A stretch of 53,636 nt of DNA from Clostridia bacterium (GCA_910575055.1 CAJTDC010000020.1:1-53636); one strand, 5' to 3'. Shown: positions 21,055 to 30,430, counted from the stretch's first letter. The notes: a model not told the origin generated them from the sequence alone. Numbers and translations: made by a program.

Positions 21055-22830
21055 ATGCAAAAACAGTCAAATCTATCAAGATTGATGGGCTATGCCGGAG
21101 GGCATAGAATATTGACCTATCTTTCTTGGGTACTGTCTGTAATGAGTGCGCTGTTGGCTCTTGTACCTTTTTGGTATATATGGCGTATTATTCACGACAT
21201 ACTAGAAGTTTCCCCGGACTTCTCAAAAGCGGGGAATATCACAAGCTACGGCTGGTCTGCCGTATTGTTTGCAGTTATCTCTATTGTTGTCTATATAGCC
21301 GCTTTGATGTGTTCGCACATGAGTGCATTCCGAGTTGCCGCAAATATCCGAAAAGAGCTTATGCGCTATATTACAGCCTTGCCACTTGGAGTAACGGAAA
21401 AGTATGGAAGCGGAAAGCTGAGGAGAATAGTAAATAGTTCCAGTGCCGCTACGGAAACGTATCTTGCACATAGGCTTCCCGACAAAGCAGGGGCGATTGC
21501 CACTCCCATAGGTCTGCTTTTTCTGTTGCTTGCCTTTGACTGGCAATTAGGGATTTTAAGCCTTGTTCCCGTCGTGCTTGGTTTTCTGATTATGATGAAA
21601 ATGACTGGGAAAGACATGGAAAAGCGAATGGAACAATATCAAAACGCACTTGCCGATATGTCAAATGAAGCCGTTGAATATGTGCGAGGCATACCCGTAG
21701 TAAAGACTTTCGGGCAGACAATCTTTTCTTTTAAACGCTTCAAAGATGCGATAGACAATTACGAAACATGGGTAATCGAATATACAAAGGGGCTGCGTCT
21801 GCCTATGATGTTTTATACAACGGCAATTAACGGCGTATTCGCGTTTCTGATTGCTGGGGGTATTCTCTTTACAAGGGGCGGCGTAACAAATGAACTTCTG
21901 TTAAACCTTATCTTCTATATTGTGATTACACCCGTCATTGGTACGACGCTCACAAAAATTATGTTTATGAGCGAGGACACAATGATTGTAGACGACGCAA
22001 TTAACAGGATTGATGAAGTGCTGAACGAAAAACCATTGTCTGAAAGCAGCGTGAATAATATTCCTAAAAATAATGGAATTACATTGGAACACGTTAGTTA
22101 CAGCTATGACGGAAAGAAAAACGCACTCAATGATGTATCTCTTTCCATAAAGCCAGGGCAGACGGTCGCATTGGTAGGAGCGTCTGGTGGCGGTAAGACA
22201 ACGCTTGCAAATATTGTCACAAGATTTTTTGACCCGCAAAAAGGGCGCATACTAATAGGGAATATCGACATACGTGACATTCCAAAAGAAACATTGATGA
22301 ATAAGGTATCTTTTGTATTTCAGAACAGCCGCCTTATCAAAGCGTCCATATTGGAAAATGTGCGTATGGCAAATACTGACGCTACACGCGAAGAAATCTC
22401 CCATGCTCTGGAAGCTGCACAATGCCTGGATATTATCGAAAAATTACCAAATGGCATAGATACAGTTGTTGGTACAAAAGGTGTGTACCTGTCCGGCGGT
22501 GAACAGCAAAGAATATCGATTGCTCGTGCAATTTTAAAAAATGCACCTATACTAATTCTTGATGAAGCAACCGCATTTGCCGACCCCGACAATGAAGTGC
22601 GTGTACAACAGGCTTTATCTGCACTCTCAAAGGGAAAAACAGTCATTATGATTGCACACAGGCTGTCGTCAATCACAGACGCAGATTGCATTTATGTACT
22701 GCAAGACGGTGAGGTTGTGGAAAGCGGCACACATAGCGGACTGATAGAGAAAAACGGCATATTTACAAAAATGTGGAAGAATTATTCTGAAGCGACAGAA
22801 TGGAAGATTGCAAAGGAGGTAAATACATGA
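21055..22830 (+). CDS. ABC exporter half-transporter, subunit 1
   Basis: A 591-residue fused membrane-ATPase protein. The N-terminal about 320 residues are six membrane helices (LSWVLSVMSALLALVPFWYI, FLIAGGILF and others). The ATPase has Walker A VGASGGGKTT, a Q loop VFQNSRLI, signature LSGGEQQR, Walker B ILILDEATAFADPD and switch IAHRLSS. The SGGG Walker variant and the neighbour of equal build place it with YbtPQ/IrtAB-like heterodimeric exporters or importers of small hydrophobic ligands. It follows AAGGAGG. The stop overlaps the next start as ATGA. Confidence 0.9.
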   Translation: MQKQSNLSRLMGYAGGHRILTYLSWVLSVMSALLALVPFWYIWRIIHDILEVSPDFSKAGNITSYGWSAVLFAVISIVVYIAALMCSHMSAFRVAANIRKELMRYITALPLGVTEKYGSGKLRRIVNSSSAATETYLAHRLPDKAGAIATPIGLLFLLLAFDWQLGILSLVPVVLGFLIMMKMTGKDMEKRMEQYQNALADMSNEAVEYVRGIPVVKTFGQTIFSFKRFKDAIDNYETWVIEYTKGLRLPMMFYTTAINGVFAFLIAGGILFTRGGVTNELLLNLIFYIVITPVIGTTLTKIMFMSEDTMIVDDAINRIDEVLNEKPLSESSVNNIPKNNGITLEHVSYSYDGKKNALNDVSLSIKPGQTVALVGASGGGKTTLANIVTRFFDPQKGRILIGNIDIRDIPKETLMNKVSFVFQNSRLIKASILENVRMANTDATREEISHALEAAQCLDIIEKLPNGIDTVVGTKGVYLSGGEQQRISIARAILKNAPILILDEATAFADPDNEVRVQQALSALSKGKTVIMIAHRLSSITDADCIYVLQDGEVVESGTHSGLIEKNGIFTKMWKNYSEATEWKIAKEVNT

Positions 22831-24557
22831 TTAAGACATTGCAAAGACGTTTTGCGTTATCAAGACAGGGGGCTGTCGATTTGATAAAAGGCTGTATTGC
22901 TTGTGTTGCACAAGATATATCCTTTATGCTTCCTGTCGGGTTGCTCTATTATTTTGTTATTGACACCATGAACGGAAGTATAAATGGAAGCCGCGTTGTT
23001 TTCTATGCGGTTGGTGCTTTGATTTGTTTATGCCTTATATTTATTGTGACTTGGTTTCAATATAACGCCACATATTTAGCAACATATGTGGAAAGCGGTG
23101 TAAGGCGTATATCTTTGGCCGAACAGCTTCGTAAAATCCCTTTGTCCTTTTTTGGGAAAAAAGACCTTGCCGATTTGACAAATTCAATTATGGGCGATTG
23201 TGCTACTCTTGAACAAGCATTTTCCCACTATGTACCTGCATTGGTAGGCTCCCTTATTTCAACAACACTAATTGCAATCTGCCTTTTTGCTTATGACTGG
23301 CGAATGGCTCTTGCTGCGGTGTGGGTTTTACCGATTGCATTTACAATCACATTCTTTTCAGCTCACATACAACAATACTTCAACCGTAAATCCGTAGCGG
23401 CAAATGTTGCACTTGAAAGTGGCGTACAGGAGTGTATCGAAAGTTTGCAGGACTTAAAGGCCAATAATGCAGAAGAAAACTATCTGAAAGGGCTTGCCGA
23501 AAAAATTGATTATGTGGAAAAGCGCCACATTATAACAGAACTTGGAACGGCACTTTTTGTTGTTTCCTCTACACTGATATTAAAGTTTGGAATTGCTACG
23601 GTTGCGCTTGTAGGTTCTGCGCTGCTCATTCGTGGGGAGATTGATATTCCGTTGTTCTTTATGTTTTTACTTGTAGCTTCAAGGCTGTATGCCCCGCTTG
23701 AGGGTGCATTGCAAAATCTTGCTGCGGTAATCTCTACTAAAACGAACATAAACCGCATGAATGAAATCCTTGACCAGCCTATCCAGACAGGAACAGACAG
23801 GGTAACAAATAAAGGCTATGACATTGTATTTGACCATGTAGAATTTGCTTATAATATCGGAGAAACCGTATTGAAAGACGTGTCCTTTACGGCTAAACAG
23901 GGAGAAGTTACCGCCTTAGTGGGACCGTCCGGTGGCGGCAAAACTACGGTATCACGCCTTGCAGCAAGGTTTTGGGATATAAACAAGGGGAAAATCACTG
24001 TCGGTGGTATGGATATATCGAAAATAGAGCCGGAAACTTTGCTGTCGCTGTATTCTATCGTATTTCAAGATGTGACGCTGTTTAATAACACAATCATGGA
24101 GAATATCAGAATAGGCAGAAAAGACGCAACCGACGAAGAAGTGATTGCAGCGGCAAGATTGGCAAATTGTGAAGAATTTGCAGCAAAGTTCCCGGACGGG
24201 TATCACAGTATGATTGGTGAAAATGGTTGCGAACTATCCGGCGGGGAAAGGCAGAGAATTTCAATCGCCCGTGCTTTTCTTAAAAATTCCCCTATCATCT
24301 TACTTGATGAAGCAACGGCAAGCCTTGATGTGGAAAACGAAACATTGATACAGGCTGCTTTATCAAGATTGATAAAGGATAAGACCGTACTTGTTATCGC
24401 TCACCGTATGCGCACAGTAAGTGGTGCAGATAAAGTGGTTGTGCTTTCAGATGGTTTTGTTGCTGAACAGGGAACGCCGGAAAAACTGATGAACACAGGC
24501 AGGATTTACCCGCATATGGTAAAACTGCAAATGATTAGCAGAGATTGGGGGATTTAA
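22827..24557 (+). CDS. ABC exporter half-transporter, subunit 2
   Basis: The partner of the preceding gene has 576 residues from the ATG at 22827, which follows AAAGGAGG and overlaps the previous stop by 4 bp. The membrane part includes DISFMLPVGLLYYFVIDTM and the ATPase part has Walker A VGPSGGGKTT, a Q loop VFQDVTLF, LSGGERQR, Walker B IILLDEATASLD and IAHRMRT. All catalytic motifs are consensus in both halves, so two active ATP sites are expected. Substrate unknown. Presence of a TetR gene suggests induction by a toxic compound. Confidence 0.9.
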   Translation: MIKTLQRRFALSRQGAVDLIKGCIACVAQDISFMLPVGLLYYFVIDTMNGSINGSRVVFYAVGALICLCLIFIVTWFQYNATYLATYVESGVRRISLAEQLRKIPLSFFGKKDLADLTNSIMGDCATLEQAFSHYVPALVGSLISTTLIAICLFAYDWRMALAAVWVLPIAFTITFFSAHIQQYFNRKSVAANVALESGVQECIESLQDLKANNAEENYLKGLAEKIDYVEKRHIITELGTALFVVSSTLILKFGIATVALVGSALLIRGEIDIPLFFMFLLVASRLYAPLEGALQNLAAVISTKTNINRMNEILDQPIQTGTDRVTNKGYDIVFDHVEFAYNIGETVLKDVSFTAKQGEVTALVGPSGGGKTTVSRLAARFWDINKGKITVGGMDISKIEPETLLSLYSIVFQDVTLFNNTIMENIRIGRKDATDEEVIAAARLANCEEFAAKFPDGYHSMIGENGCELSGGERQRISIARAFLKNSPIILLDEATASLDVENETLIQAALSRLIKDKTVLVIAHRMRTVSGADKVVVLSDGFVAEQGTPEKLMNTGRIYPHMVKLQMISRDWGI

Positions 24558-24559
24558 CA

Positions 24560-24744
24560 TGAATGTCGAATGGATAATATGCCCTATATACTAAAGCAAA
24601 ACAAGGTTAAAAATACGAGGTGATGCCGAACTGAAAAACTTTCCCCTATATTGTCCGAAATAGAAGCACGAAACCCTTATTAATGTACAACAAATGAATA
24701 TATCAGTTATCAAAGAGCCAGACGCACAGACACAGAGCCGATAA
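24560..24744 (+). pseudogene. Cysteine-rich KTR-type protein, degenerate
   Basis: The start MNVEWIICPI is followed by a stop where the family has a Cys-Gly pair. A one-base loss follows, then LKIRGDAELKNFPLYCPK, a TAG replacing the next Cys, and KHETLINVQQMNISVIKEPD to a TAA at 24742. Small CxxC-rich proteins of this type commonly end TetR-ABC cassettes on Tn4451-like elements. Two Cys codons of the metal site are gone, so the gene is dead. Confidence 0.7.
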
Positions 24745-24779
24745 CACGCAGATTAAAAAAGCGGCTATCGGCTCCTCCT
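24735..24779 (+). terminator. Terminator at the end of the exporter cassette
   Basis: GAGCCGATA (24735-24743) pairs with TATCGGCTC (24766-24774), followed by CTCCTTTTT. The loop is 22 bases long. Confidence 0.65.
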
Positions 24780-24975
24780 TTTTGGTAACACTCATAAGCC
24801 GCTGTTTCTTCAAAATGGACAGCGGAGGACTTTTAGAAATCATGACTGATAATGCGGCGGTATCAGGAGGTACTGTCGTGTTATTTTTTATCCGTAAAAT
24901 CAGACAAACTATTTTCTGTCAAAAACCCCAATGTCTTTGACGAGAGTTATTTTTTTAATAGAATGTGTATACTTT
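24780..24975. other. Gene-poor junction
   Basis: A plus-strand frame from about 24815 reads MDSGGLLEIMTDNAAVSGGT and stops at about 24940. It looks like an N-terminal fragment of a transposon gene but I cannot identify it. The composition falls back to AT-rich after about 24950, marking the right edge of the GC-richer cassette. Confidence 0.3.
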
Positions 24976-25104
24976 TTATTTTGCAGCAATTGTTCTTAAG
25001 GACAATCCATTAATATACAATAAACAGACAGTTAATTTTGTTTGTTCATCAAACTCTTTTTGTAAAGTTGGAACAAACTGATACCCACAATTTTTACATT
25101 TCAT
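24976..25104 (-). pseudogene. IS1-like InsA fragment
   Basis: The minus strand reads MKCKNCGYQFVPTLQKEFDE and then TVCLLYINGLSLRTIAAK before TAA. It aligns by eye with the second half of the zinc ribbon and the start of the helix-turn-helix of the InsA at 15246 (YKCKECGKQYTLE, IYYSGVSARGVARIL), but is clearly a different, older element. No catalytic part remains. Confidence 0.6.
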
Positions 25105-25247
25105 ACCAATAACATCTCATTTGTTATTAGTATGTCCTTATTCATCAATTTAATAACACCTTCGAAAATAGAATAAAATGTATTATTTAGGTATTGTAAA
25201 GAAAATAATATAGTGTGTTCTAATTTTGTTACTAAAATAATGATTTT

Positions 25248-25280
25248 AAGGGGGTTTTCGAATATTTCGAAAAGCCCCTT
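25248..25280. terminator. Bidirectional hairpin at the mobile-region boundary
   Basis: AAGGGGGTTTTCGAA and TTCGAAAAGCCCCTT pair almost fully, followed on the plus strand by five T. It separates the mobile region from the glycyl radical operon read from the right. Confidence 0.65.
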
Positions 25281-25344
25281 TTTAAATGTATTATAGTTAG
25301 TTTTATGTAAATGATATCAAATTAATACTGAGAAAATAATATAA

Positions 25345-26241
25345 TTATGTAAAATCTGCTAATGGTATGTCCATTTTTATTAAAATATTTTTTAGATATT
25401 CCATTTTTTGTTTTGTAGGGGTTTGAAAATCTGATTGTGGTAAATCTAAAGAAAGTGCTTGATATTTTCCAAAACCAAATTTATGATAGGGAAGTAACTC
25501 CATACGAGCATTTGGTAAATGCTTTTTTACAAACTCTCCACTTGCGAAAATATTTTCCTCATAAGCATTTACTCCTTCAATGACAGGAATACGTATTACG
25601 ATTTCTGCACCTGTTTCTCCTAGTCGCTTCATATTTTCTAGTATTTTCTCATTGGGAACACCAGTAAATTTTTGATGTTGTATAGAATTTATATGTTTTA
25701 AATCCATAAAAATTAAATCCATACGCTGTAATATGGGTAGCATTTCATCAAAATTAAAATATCCGCTGGTTTCTATGTCTAAACTGTAACCTAAATCATA
25801 TAATTTGGAAGAAAGCTCATCAAGAAATTGTTTTTGTAGTGTAGCTTCCCCACCAGAAAATGTAACACCGCCACCACTTTGCCTATAAAACAAATTATGC
25901 TTTTCTACTTCTGCAATAACTTCTTCTACACTTTTTTGTATTACCATATTTTTGCGTGCTTGTTTTGGACAAACAGTGACACAAGCACCACAAGAAGTAC
26001 AATTTTTTCTGTTTTCTGGTTGGTTAAGTGCTATGCCAATGTCTTGAGGACAAACATTTTTACATTCACCACAACCGATACAAAGTTTTTCATAAAAACC
26101 TATTTTAGGCTGTTGCGTAAACCCTTCAGGATTAGAACACCATTTGCAATGTAAAGGACAGCCTGCAAAAAAAATTGTTGTACGTATGCCATCACCATCA
26201 TTAACAGAAAAAGGTTGAAGCTGCATTAAATAGCCTTTCAT
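25345..26241 (-). CDS. Glycyl radical enzyme activase (radical SAM)
   Basis: The 298-residue protein installs the glycyl radical on the adjacent enzyme using S-adenosylmethionine. The radical SAM motif is CPLHCKWC (Cys 28, 32, 35). Two extra [4Fe-4S] sites follow: CIGCGECKNVC (54, 57, 60, 64) and CTSCGACVTVC (81, 84, 87, 91), the mark of activases for GREs other than pyruvate formate-lyase. GGGVTFSGGEAT is the AdoMet-binding segment. The start follows AGGAGG by 5 bp, and the enzyme gene lies 62 bp upstream. Both are on one strand after the regulator gene. Confidence 0.93.
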   Translation of the reverse strand: MKGYLMQLQPFSVNDGDGIRTTIFFAGCPLHCKWCSNPEGFTQQPKIGFYEKLCIGCGECKNVCPQDIGIALNQPENRKNCTSCGACVTVCPKQARKNMVIQKSVEEVIAEVEKHNLFYRQSGGGVTFSGGEATLQKQFLDELSSKLYDLGYSLDIETSGYFNFDEMLPILQRMDLIFMDLKHINSIQHQKFTGVPNEKILENMKRLGETGAEIVIRIPVIEGVNAYEENIFASGEFVKKHLPNARMELLPYHKFGFGKYQALSLDLPQSDFQTPTKQKMEYLKNILIKMDIPLADFT

Positions 26242-26303
26242 AATTTCCTCCTATTATAAAATACAGTAAGGACTATAAAAATTAGTCCTTACTGTTATAA
26301 TGA

Positions 26304-28676
26304 TTAAAAACTTTCGTGTGCATTTCTTGCCATAATAGAGTCCTGCATAGATTTTGAAAGATTAACAAATTGTGTACTATATCCTGCTACACGTACAAGC
26401 AAGTCTTTATAATTTTCAGGATGTGCTTGTGCATCTTTGAGCACTTCATTCGAAATAGTGTTAAACTGCACGTGAAATGCACCTAATGCAAAATAAGACT
26501 GAAGCATTGCACCAAGATTTGCACGACCACGTTTTGTTGCAACTAAATCGTGATTTAAACGTAAATTTAATAATGTGCCTCCACTATGAATATCGTGACT
26601 TAATTTTGCAGAAGAACGCAAAGCTGCTAAACAAGTAGAAGTGTCTGTTCCAGTATAAGGAGATACTCCTTCATTGATAGGGTCTTTTGCTTTTCTTCCG
26701 TCAGGTGTTGCACCTAATACTTTTCCTGTAGGCAGATAGTTTGAAATGCCCATAAATGCTGTTACAAAATGATGTCCATAAATATCATTATAAGATGTAA
26801 CATCTTTATAAAAATAATCAGCTAATTCTTTAGCAATATTATCTACATAGTCATCATCATTTCCATATTTTGGAACAGCTTGTGCTTTGGCACGCAAAGT
26901 TTCATAACCTTCCCAGTTGCTATTCAGTGCATCAATAATATCAGACATAGTAGCAACATTATCTTCAAATACTAATTTTTTAATTACTGCTAAAGAATTT
27001 GCTGTAACAGACAAACCAACACCAGTAAATACAGGACCTATGTTATATTTTGCACCACCATCTACTAAATCCTTGCCATTTTTTAGACAATATTCATTAC
27101 AAGCAGAAAGGAAAGGACGAGGAGCTTGTTCTTTATGTATTTTTTGTGCAGTAAGTAAACTGATAACGCCGTGTTTTACCATAAATGAAAATTGACGCAA
27201 TACAGCTTGTTCTACCTCTCCATAACTTTGAAATGTTTTAGGGTCTTTTTCAAATAGTGCGACTTGCTCTCCGCTTAAACGACTTTTGCCTTCATTTAGT
27301 GCAAATTCCAATGCAGCAGCAAAACTAATATTACAAGAGGAAGTCCATTCAAATGTTTTTCTGGAATGAGGTACAACACAACCACAGTTGTTCCAGTCTT
27401 TAGCATCTTCAGGAGCATAGCCTAAATTGCTTAGCATTTGATAACCTGTGCGGTCGCTGTGTATTGCAGGAAAACCACAGCCAGTAGATACTAATTCTGT
27501 TACAGCCTCCATAAATTCAGCAGGACAGTCTGGGTGAATACGACAGCTTAATGTAGGCTGATGACATTTTGTTTCTTTTGTAGCTTGTATAGCCATATAA
27601 GAAATGGTATTTGTACCATCTTTTCCATCTACTGTAGTGCCACCTACTGTTAAATTTTCAAAATTGGTATAACCTGCAAAAAAGTCAGCAGTGTTAGCTG
27701 AAATTGTCCAAGCCCATTCACTGTATTTTAGCCATAAACATTCTACTAATTCTAATGCAGTATCATAATCAATTTTTCCAGCTTCTTCATCTGCTTTGTA
27801 ATAAGGATACATATATTGATCAAAACGTCCTGGATTGAGTGCTAAAGGATTTTCAGAAAGAATGCCTCCCAACTGTACAAACCATACAAATTGCAATGCT
27901 TCACGGAATGATGTTGGAGGATTTTCGGGAACTTTTTCGCAGATTTCTGCAATTTCTAACAGTTCCAATTTTCTGATAGTATCTTTTTCTTCTTGAGCCA
28001 TTTCAACTGCTTTTTCAGCATAACGATTTGCTAAACGTATGATGCCATCACAAACTAATATAATAGAACGATAAAATGTGATTTTATCTTTTTCTTCAGC
28101 TATGGTTTCGTTTAATTGTACAATGTAGTTTTCAGCTTCTTTTTTTATACCAGAAAAGCCTTTTGGAAATAATTGGTCGATATAGTCTGGAGAAATTTCA
28201 CCAATACCATTACGCCATTTGGAGTCTGTGTCTAAAAAGCCTGTATCTACACCGATTTTTTTTGTTTCTTCAGAAGTACGTGCTAAAAAAGCATCTTCAA
28301 CAGATTTTCCTTTCCAATAAGGAAAAATGTTTTTACGCACAAATTCTCTTTGTTGTTCTGTCATTTCGTAAGGGTCTTGAGGGCGTTGAGGGAAATTGTC
28401 CATTTCATCATCTACCCATTTCCAAGCAAATTCAGGTGTTAATATACCACATTTGCGAAATTCACCGCTTGCTCCAACAATCAATTCTCCTTCAAAAATG
28501 TTAACGCAAAGTTCATTACAAGTATCGTAAAATGCTTGTGCAGTACGAATAGCCATAGGTAGCCCCTCTGTGCGTTGGAATGATTGTGTCCAAATATTTG
28601 CTCTTTCATAGGATATAGAAGGTTTTGTGTTGATATAATTTTGACGGATTTTTTCTACTCTAGGAGTAATACTCAT
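26304..28676 (-). CDS. Glycyl radical enzyme, substrate unknown
   Basis: A 790-residue enzyme of the pyruvate formate-lyase superfamily. The glycyl radical loop LLVRVAGYSTQF has the radical glycine at 765, and the thiyl cysteine is C433 in NNCGCVVPHS. Eliminase families (choline lyase, glycerol, propanediol and hydroxyproline dehydratases, isethionate lyase) have glutamate two residues after that cysteine. Here it is Val435, so the acid-base step must differ. It also lacks the double Cys of pyruvate formate-lyase. I chose the ATG at 28676, 8 bp after AAAGGTGG; the GTG at 28688 overlaps that site. No substrate-specific partner genes are nearby. Confidence 0.88.
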   Translation of the reverse strand: MSITPRVEKIRQNYINTKPSISYERANIWTQSFQRTEGLPMAIRTAQAFYDTCNELCVNIFEGELIVGASGEFRKCGILTPEFAWKWVDDEMDNFPQRPQDPYEMTEQQREFVRKNIFPYWKGKSVEDAFLARTSEETKKIGVDTGFLDTDSKWRNGIGEISPDYIDQLFPKGFSGIKKEAENYIVQLNETIAEEKDKITFYRSIILVCDGIIRLANRYAEKAVEMAQEEKDTIRKLELLEIAEICEKVPENPPTSFREALQFVWFVQLGGILSENPLALNPGRFDQYMYPYYKADEEAGKIDYDTALELVECLWLKYSEWAWTISANTADFFAGYTNFENLTVGGTTVDGKDGTNTISYMAIQATKETKCHQPTLSCRIHPDCPAEFMEAVTELVSTGCGFPAIHSDRTGYQMLSNLGYAPEDAKDWNNCGCVVPHSRKTFEWTSSCNISFAAALEFALNEGKSRLSGEQVALFEKDPKTFQSYGEVEQAVLRQFSFMVKHGVISLLTAQKIHKEQAPRPFLSACNEYCLKNGKDLVDGGAKYNIGPVFTGVGLSVTANSLAVIKKLVFEDNVATMSDIIDALNSNWEGYETLRAKAQAVPKYGNDDDYVDNIAKELADYFYKDVTSYNDIYGHHFVTAFMGISNYLPTGKVLGATPDGRKAKDPINEGVSPYTGTDTSTCLAALRSSAKLSHDIHSGGTLLNLRLNHDLVATKRGRANLGAMLQSYFALGAFHVQFNTISNEVLKDAQAHPENYKDLLVRVAGYSTQFVNLSKSMQDSIMARNAHESF

Positions 28677-28695
28677 ATGATTTACCACCTTTCTG

Positions 28696-29250
28696 TTATT
28701 TTCTATAAAATATAGCCATATACATTATTGCAGTACAATCACCTATATTTTTATAAGTATGATGTTGATTAGCCATATAATGAATACCGTTTTCAGCTTC
28801 TACTGTGTATTGTTTTTCACCTACTGTAATGAGAACTGTACCTTGTGAAACAATGATAAGTTCTTCTGTACCATATTCGTGAGGAGAAGAAGAAGAACAA
28901 CTGCCTTTGTCCATTTCAATTTGAAGTATTTCAAAACGTCTGTTATCGTCATAAGGAAAAAATGGAAACAATCGAAACTGTCCTTCATCACTCAAAAGAG
29001 CACGAATGTCTTTTTTGTGTATAATTTCTGTTTCCATAGTATCACCTTCTAATAAAGCAGTAAAAGAAATGTGAAGACCTGTGGCAATTTTCCAAAGTGT
29101 TGCTACAGTAGGACTAGACTCTCCTCTTTCAATTTGCCCTAACATACTTTTGCTTACTCCTGTCATATTGGCTACATTGTCTAAACTCAATTTTTTTTCG
29201 TTGCGAATTTGTTTTAAATTTGCAGAAATTCTGCTACTCATAATATCCAT
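28696..29250 (-). CDS. XRE-cupin regulator of the glycyl radical operon
   Basis: A 184-residue regulator: XRE helix-turn-helix at the N-terminus (NLKQIRNEKKLSLDNVANMT, SKSMLGQIERGESSPTVATL) and a C-terminal cupin beta-barrel (SPHEYGTEELIIVSQGTVLI, HYMANQHHTYKNIG). Such proteins sense small molecules, often amino acids or amines, in the cupin. The start at 29250 follows AAGGAG; an earlier ATG at 29265 has no ribosome site. The glycyl radical enzyme gene begins 19 bp downstream, so it controls its own operon, most likely through the palindrome at 29270. Confidence 0.88.
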   Translation of the reverse strand: MDIMSSRISANLKQIRNEKKLSLDNVANMTGVSKSMLGQIERGESSPTVATLWKIATGLHISFTALLEGDTMETEIIHKKDIRALLSDEGQFRLFPFFPYDDNRRFEILQIEMDKGSCSSSSPHEYGTEELIIVSQGTVLITVGEKQYTVEAENGIHYMANQHHTYKNIGDCTAIMYMAIFYRK

Positions 29251-29269
29251 TATGTTCTCCTTCATATAG

Positions 29270-29283
29270 TACGTTATAACGTA
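29270..29283. promoter_or_regulatory. Perfect 14-bp palindrome, likely operator
   Basis: TACGTTATAACGTA is a perfect palindrome 20 bp before the start of the XRE-cupin gene. It overlaps the position expected for the promoter or transcription start. Confidence 0.6.
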
Positions 29284-29485
29284 TTTATAATTTTAATATA
29301 GCATTTTAATAGGAAGTTGTCAATTATTTTGACCGTTTTTGCGTTCAAAAAGTATTGTATTGTGTTTTTAGTAGATGAAAGTAGTTGACAAATATTGTCT
29401 ATTGTTGTATAACTATAGTATATTTGTATTATTAAAATAATATATGTTGGTTCTATACTGTTTTTTATGTGAAAGGAGAGGTTTT

Positions 29486-30214
29486 TTGAAAGGATTATTT
29501 TTATTATTGAGTACATTTATATTATCTAATTCTTTAGATGCTGGAGAAAATACTACAAAAATAATAGGAGATATTACATATAATACTGCTGATTTTCAAC
29601 TTTCAGAACAGAGTGATGAAGAAGTATATGAGGCATTAAAACAAGTGTATGAAAATACAGGAAGTATTCCAAAAGGTGCTGTAGGAGCAGAAATATATGT
29701 TAAAACAAAAGAACAATTACAACAAGAAGAAGATGGAATAGTAGAAAGAGAAATTTCGGATAATACAGAAAGCCAATCAACAGTACAAAAAAATAATATT
29801 GCTACAGAAAAATATACTGTTGCATTACCTGATAATATGACATATAAAATAAATGGCAATGACGTAGAACTTTATTATGATGGTGATTATATAGGAGAAA
29901 TAAAATACTATACCATTTATGATGATGTTAATTTATATGAAGAACTGAAAAATGGAGATTTTGGAAAAGTAGTTGATACTTGTTTTACTACATTAGGATA
30001 TGTTGATGAAAAAAGAAAAGAAATAGAATATATGGCAAGTAGTGGGGTACATAGTGATATTGATATTTGGATAAGAGAAGGAAAAGAAATCAGGTATAGT
30101 AAAAATCATTATATTTTTATAAATGGAAAAGAACTTTATGATATTTCAATACTAGAAGATGCTGAAAAAAATAGAGATATAGGAAGTATACTTTCTCACT
30201 TTACAATAAAATAA
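29486..30214 (+). CDS. Secreted hypothetical protein
   Basis: I take the TTG at 29486 as start because AAGGAGAGG lies 7 bp upstream; it yields a 242-residue protein with a signal peptide (MKGLFLLLSTFILSNSLDAG). The mature chain is acidic, Gln/Glu-rich at 60-110, and then has a beta-rich domain (YTVALPDNMTYKINGNDVEL, YYDGDYIGEIKYYT). No family is recognised and no Cys or LPXTG motif for wall anchoring is seen. It is flanked by a 235-bp gap to the palindrome on one side and a gene-poor stretch on the other, so it is probably monocistronic. Confidence 0.55.
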   Translation: MKGLFLLLSTFILSNSLDAGENTTKIIGDITYNTADFQLSEQSDEEVYEALKQVYENTGSIPKGAVGAEIYVKTKEQLQQEEDGIVEREISDNTESQSTVQKNNIATEKYTVALPDNMTYKINGNDVELYYDGDYIGEIKYYTIYDDVNLYEELKNGDFGKVVDTCFTTLGYVDEKRKEIEYMASSGVHSDIDIWIREGKEIRYSKNHYIFINGKELYDISILEDAEKNRDIGSILSHFTIK

Positions 30215-30430
30215 ATATACATTATTTAAAGAAGAAAAGGGAATATTATGATAAATGTAGTAAATAGGATATAACTACAATATATTATAAAATCTATAGT
30301 AAAACAAAATAAACAACAAAGTAAATTCGATGAATATGTAGTAGCTATTGTGCATATTCCAAAAAGTATATGGCATATATTGAAACTAACTTTAAAACAA
30401 TATTTTTACGAAAATAGTTTTATAATTTCA
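30215..30430. other. Gene-poor, possibly a broken small gene
   Basis: An ATG at 30249 after AAAGGG opens MINVVNRI, then TAA, and the same frame continues open for nearly 60 codons (KQNKQQSKFDEYVVAIVHIP and on) before a stop near the terminator at 30431. This may be a degraded gene, but the evidence is weak. Confidence 0.25.

Noticed and set aside
22320-22691. Minus-strand 123-codon frame inside the exporter gene
   Set aside because: Antisense of the conserved ATPase domain, with no ribosome site.
26304-28676. Pyruvate formate-lyase
   Set aside because: The adjacent Cys-Cys pair of pyruvate formate-lyase is absent and the activase has two extra Fe-S clusters.
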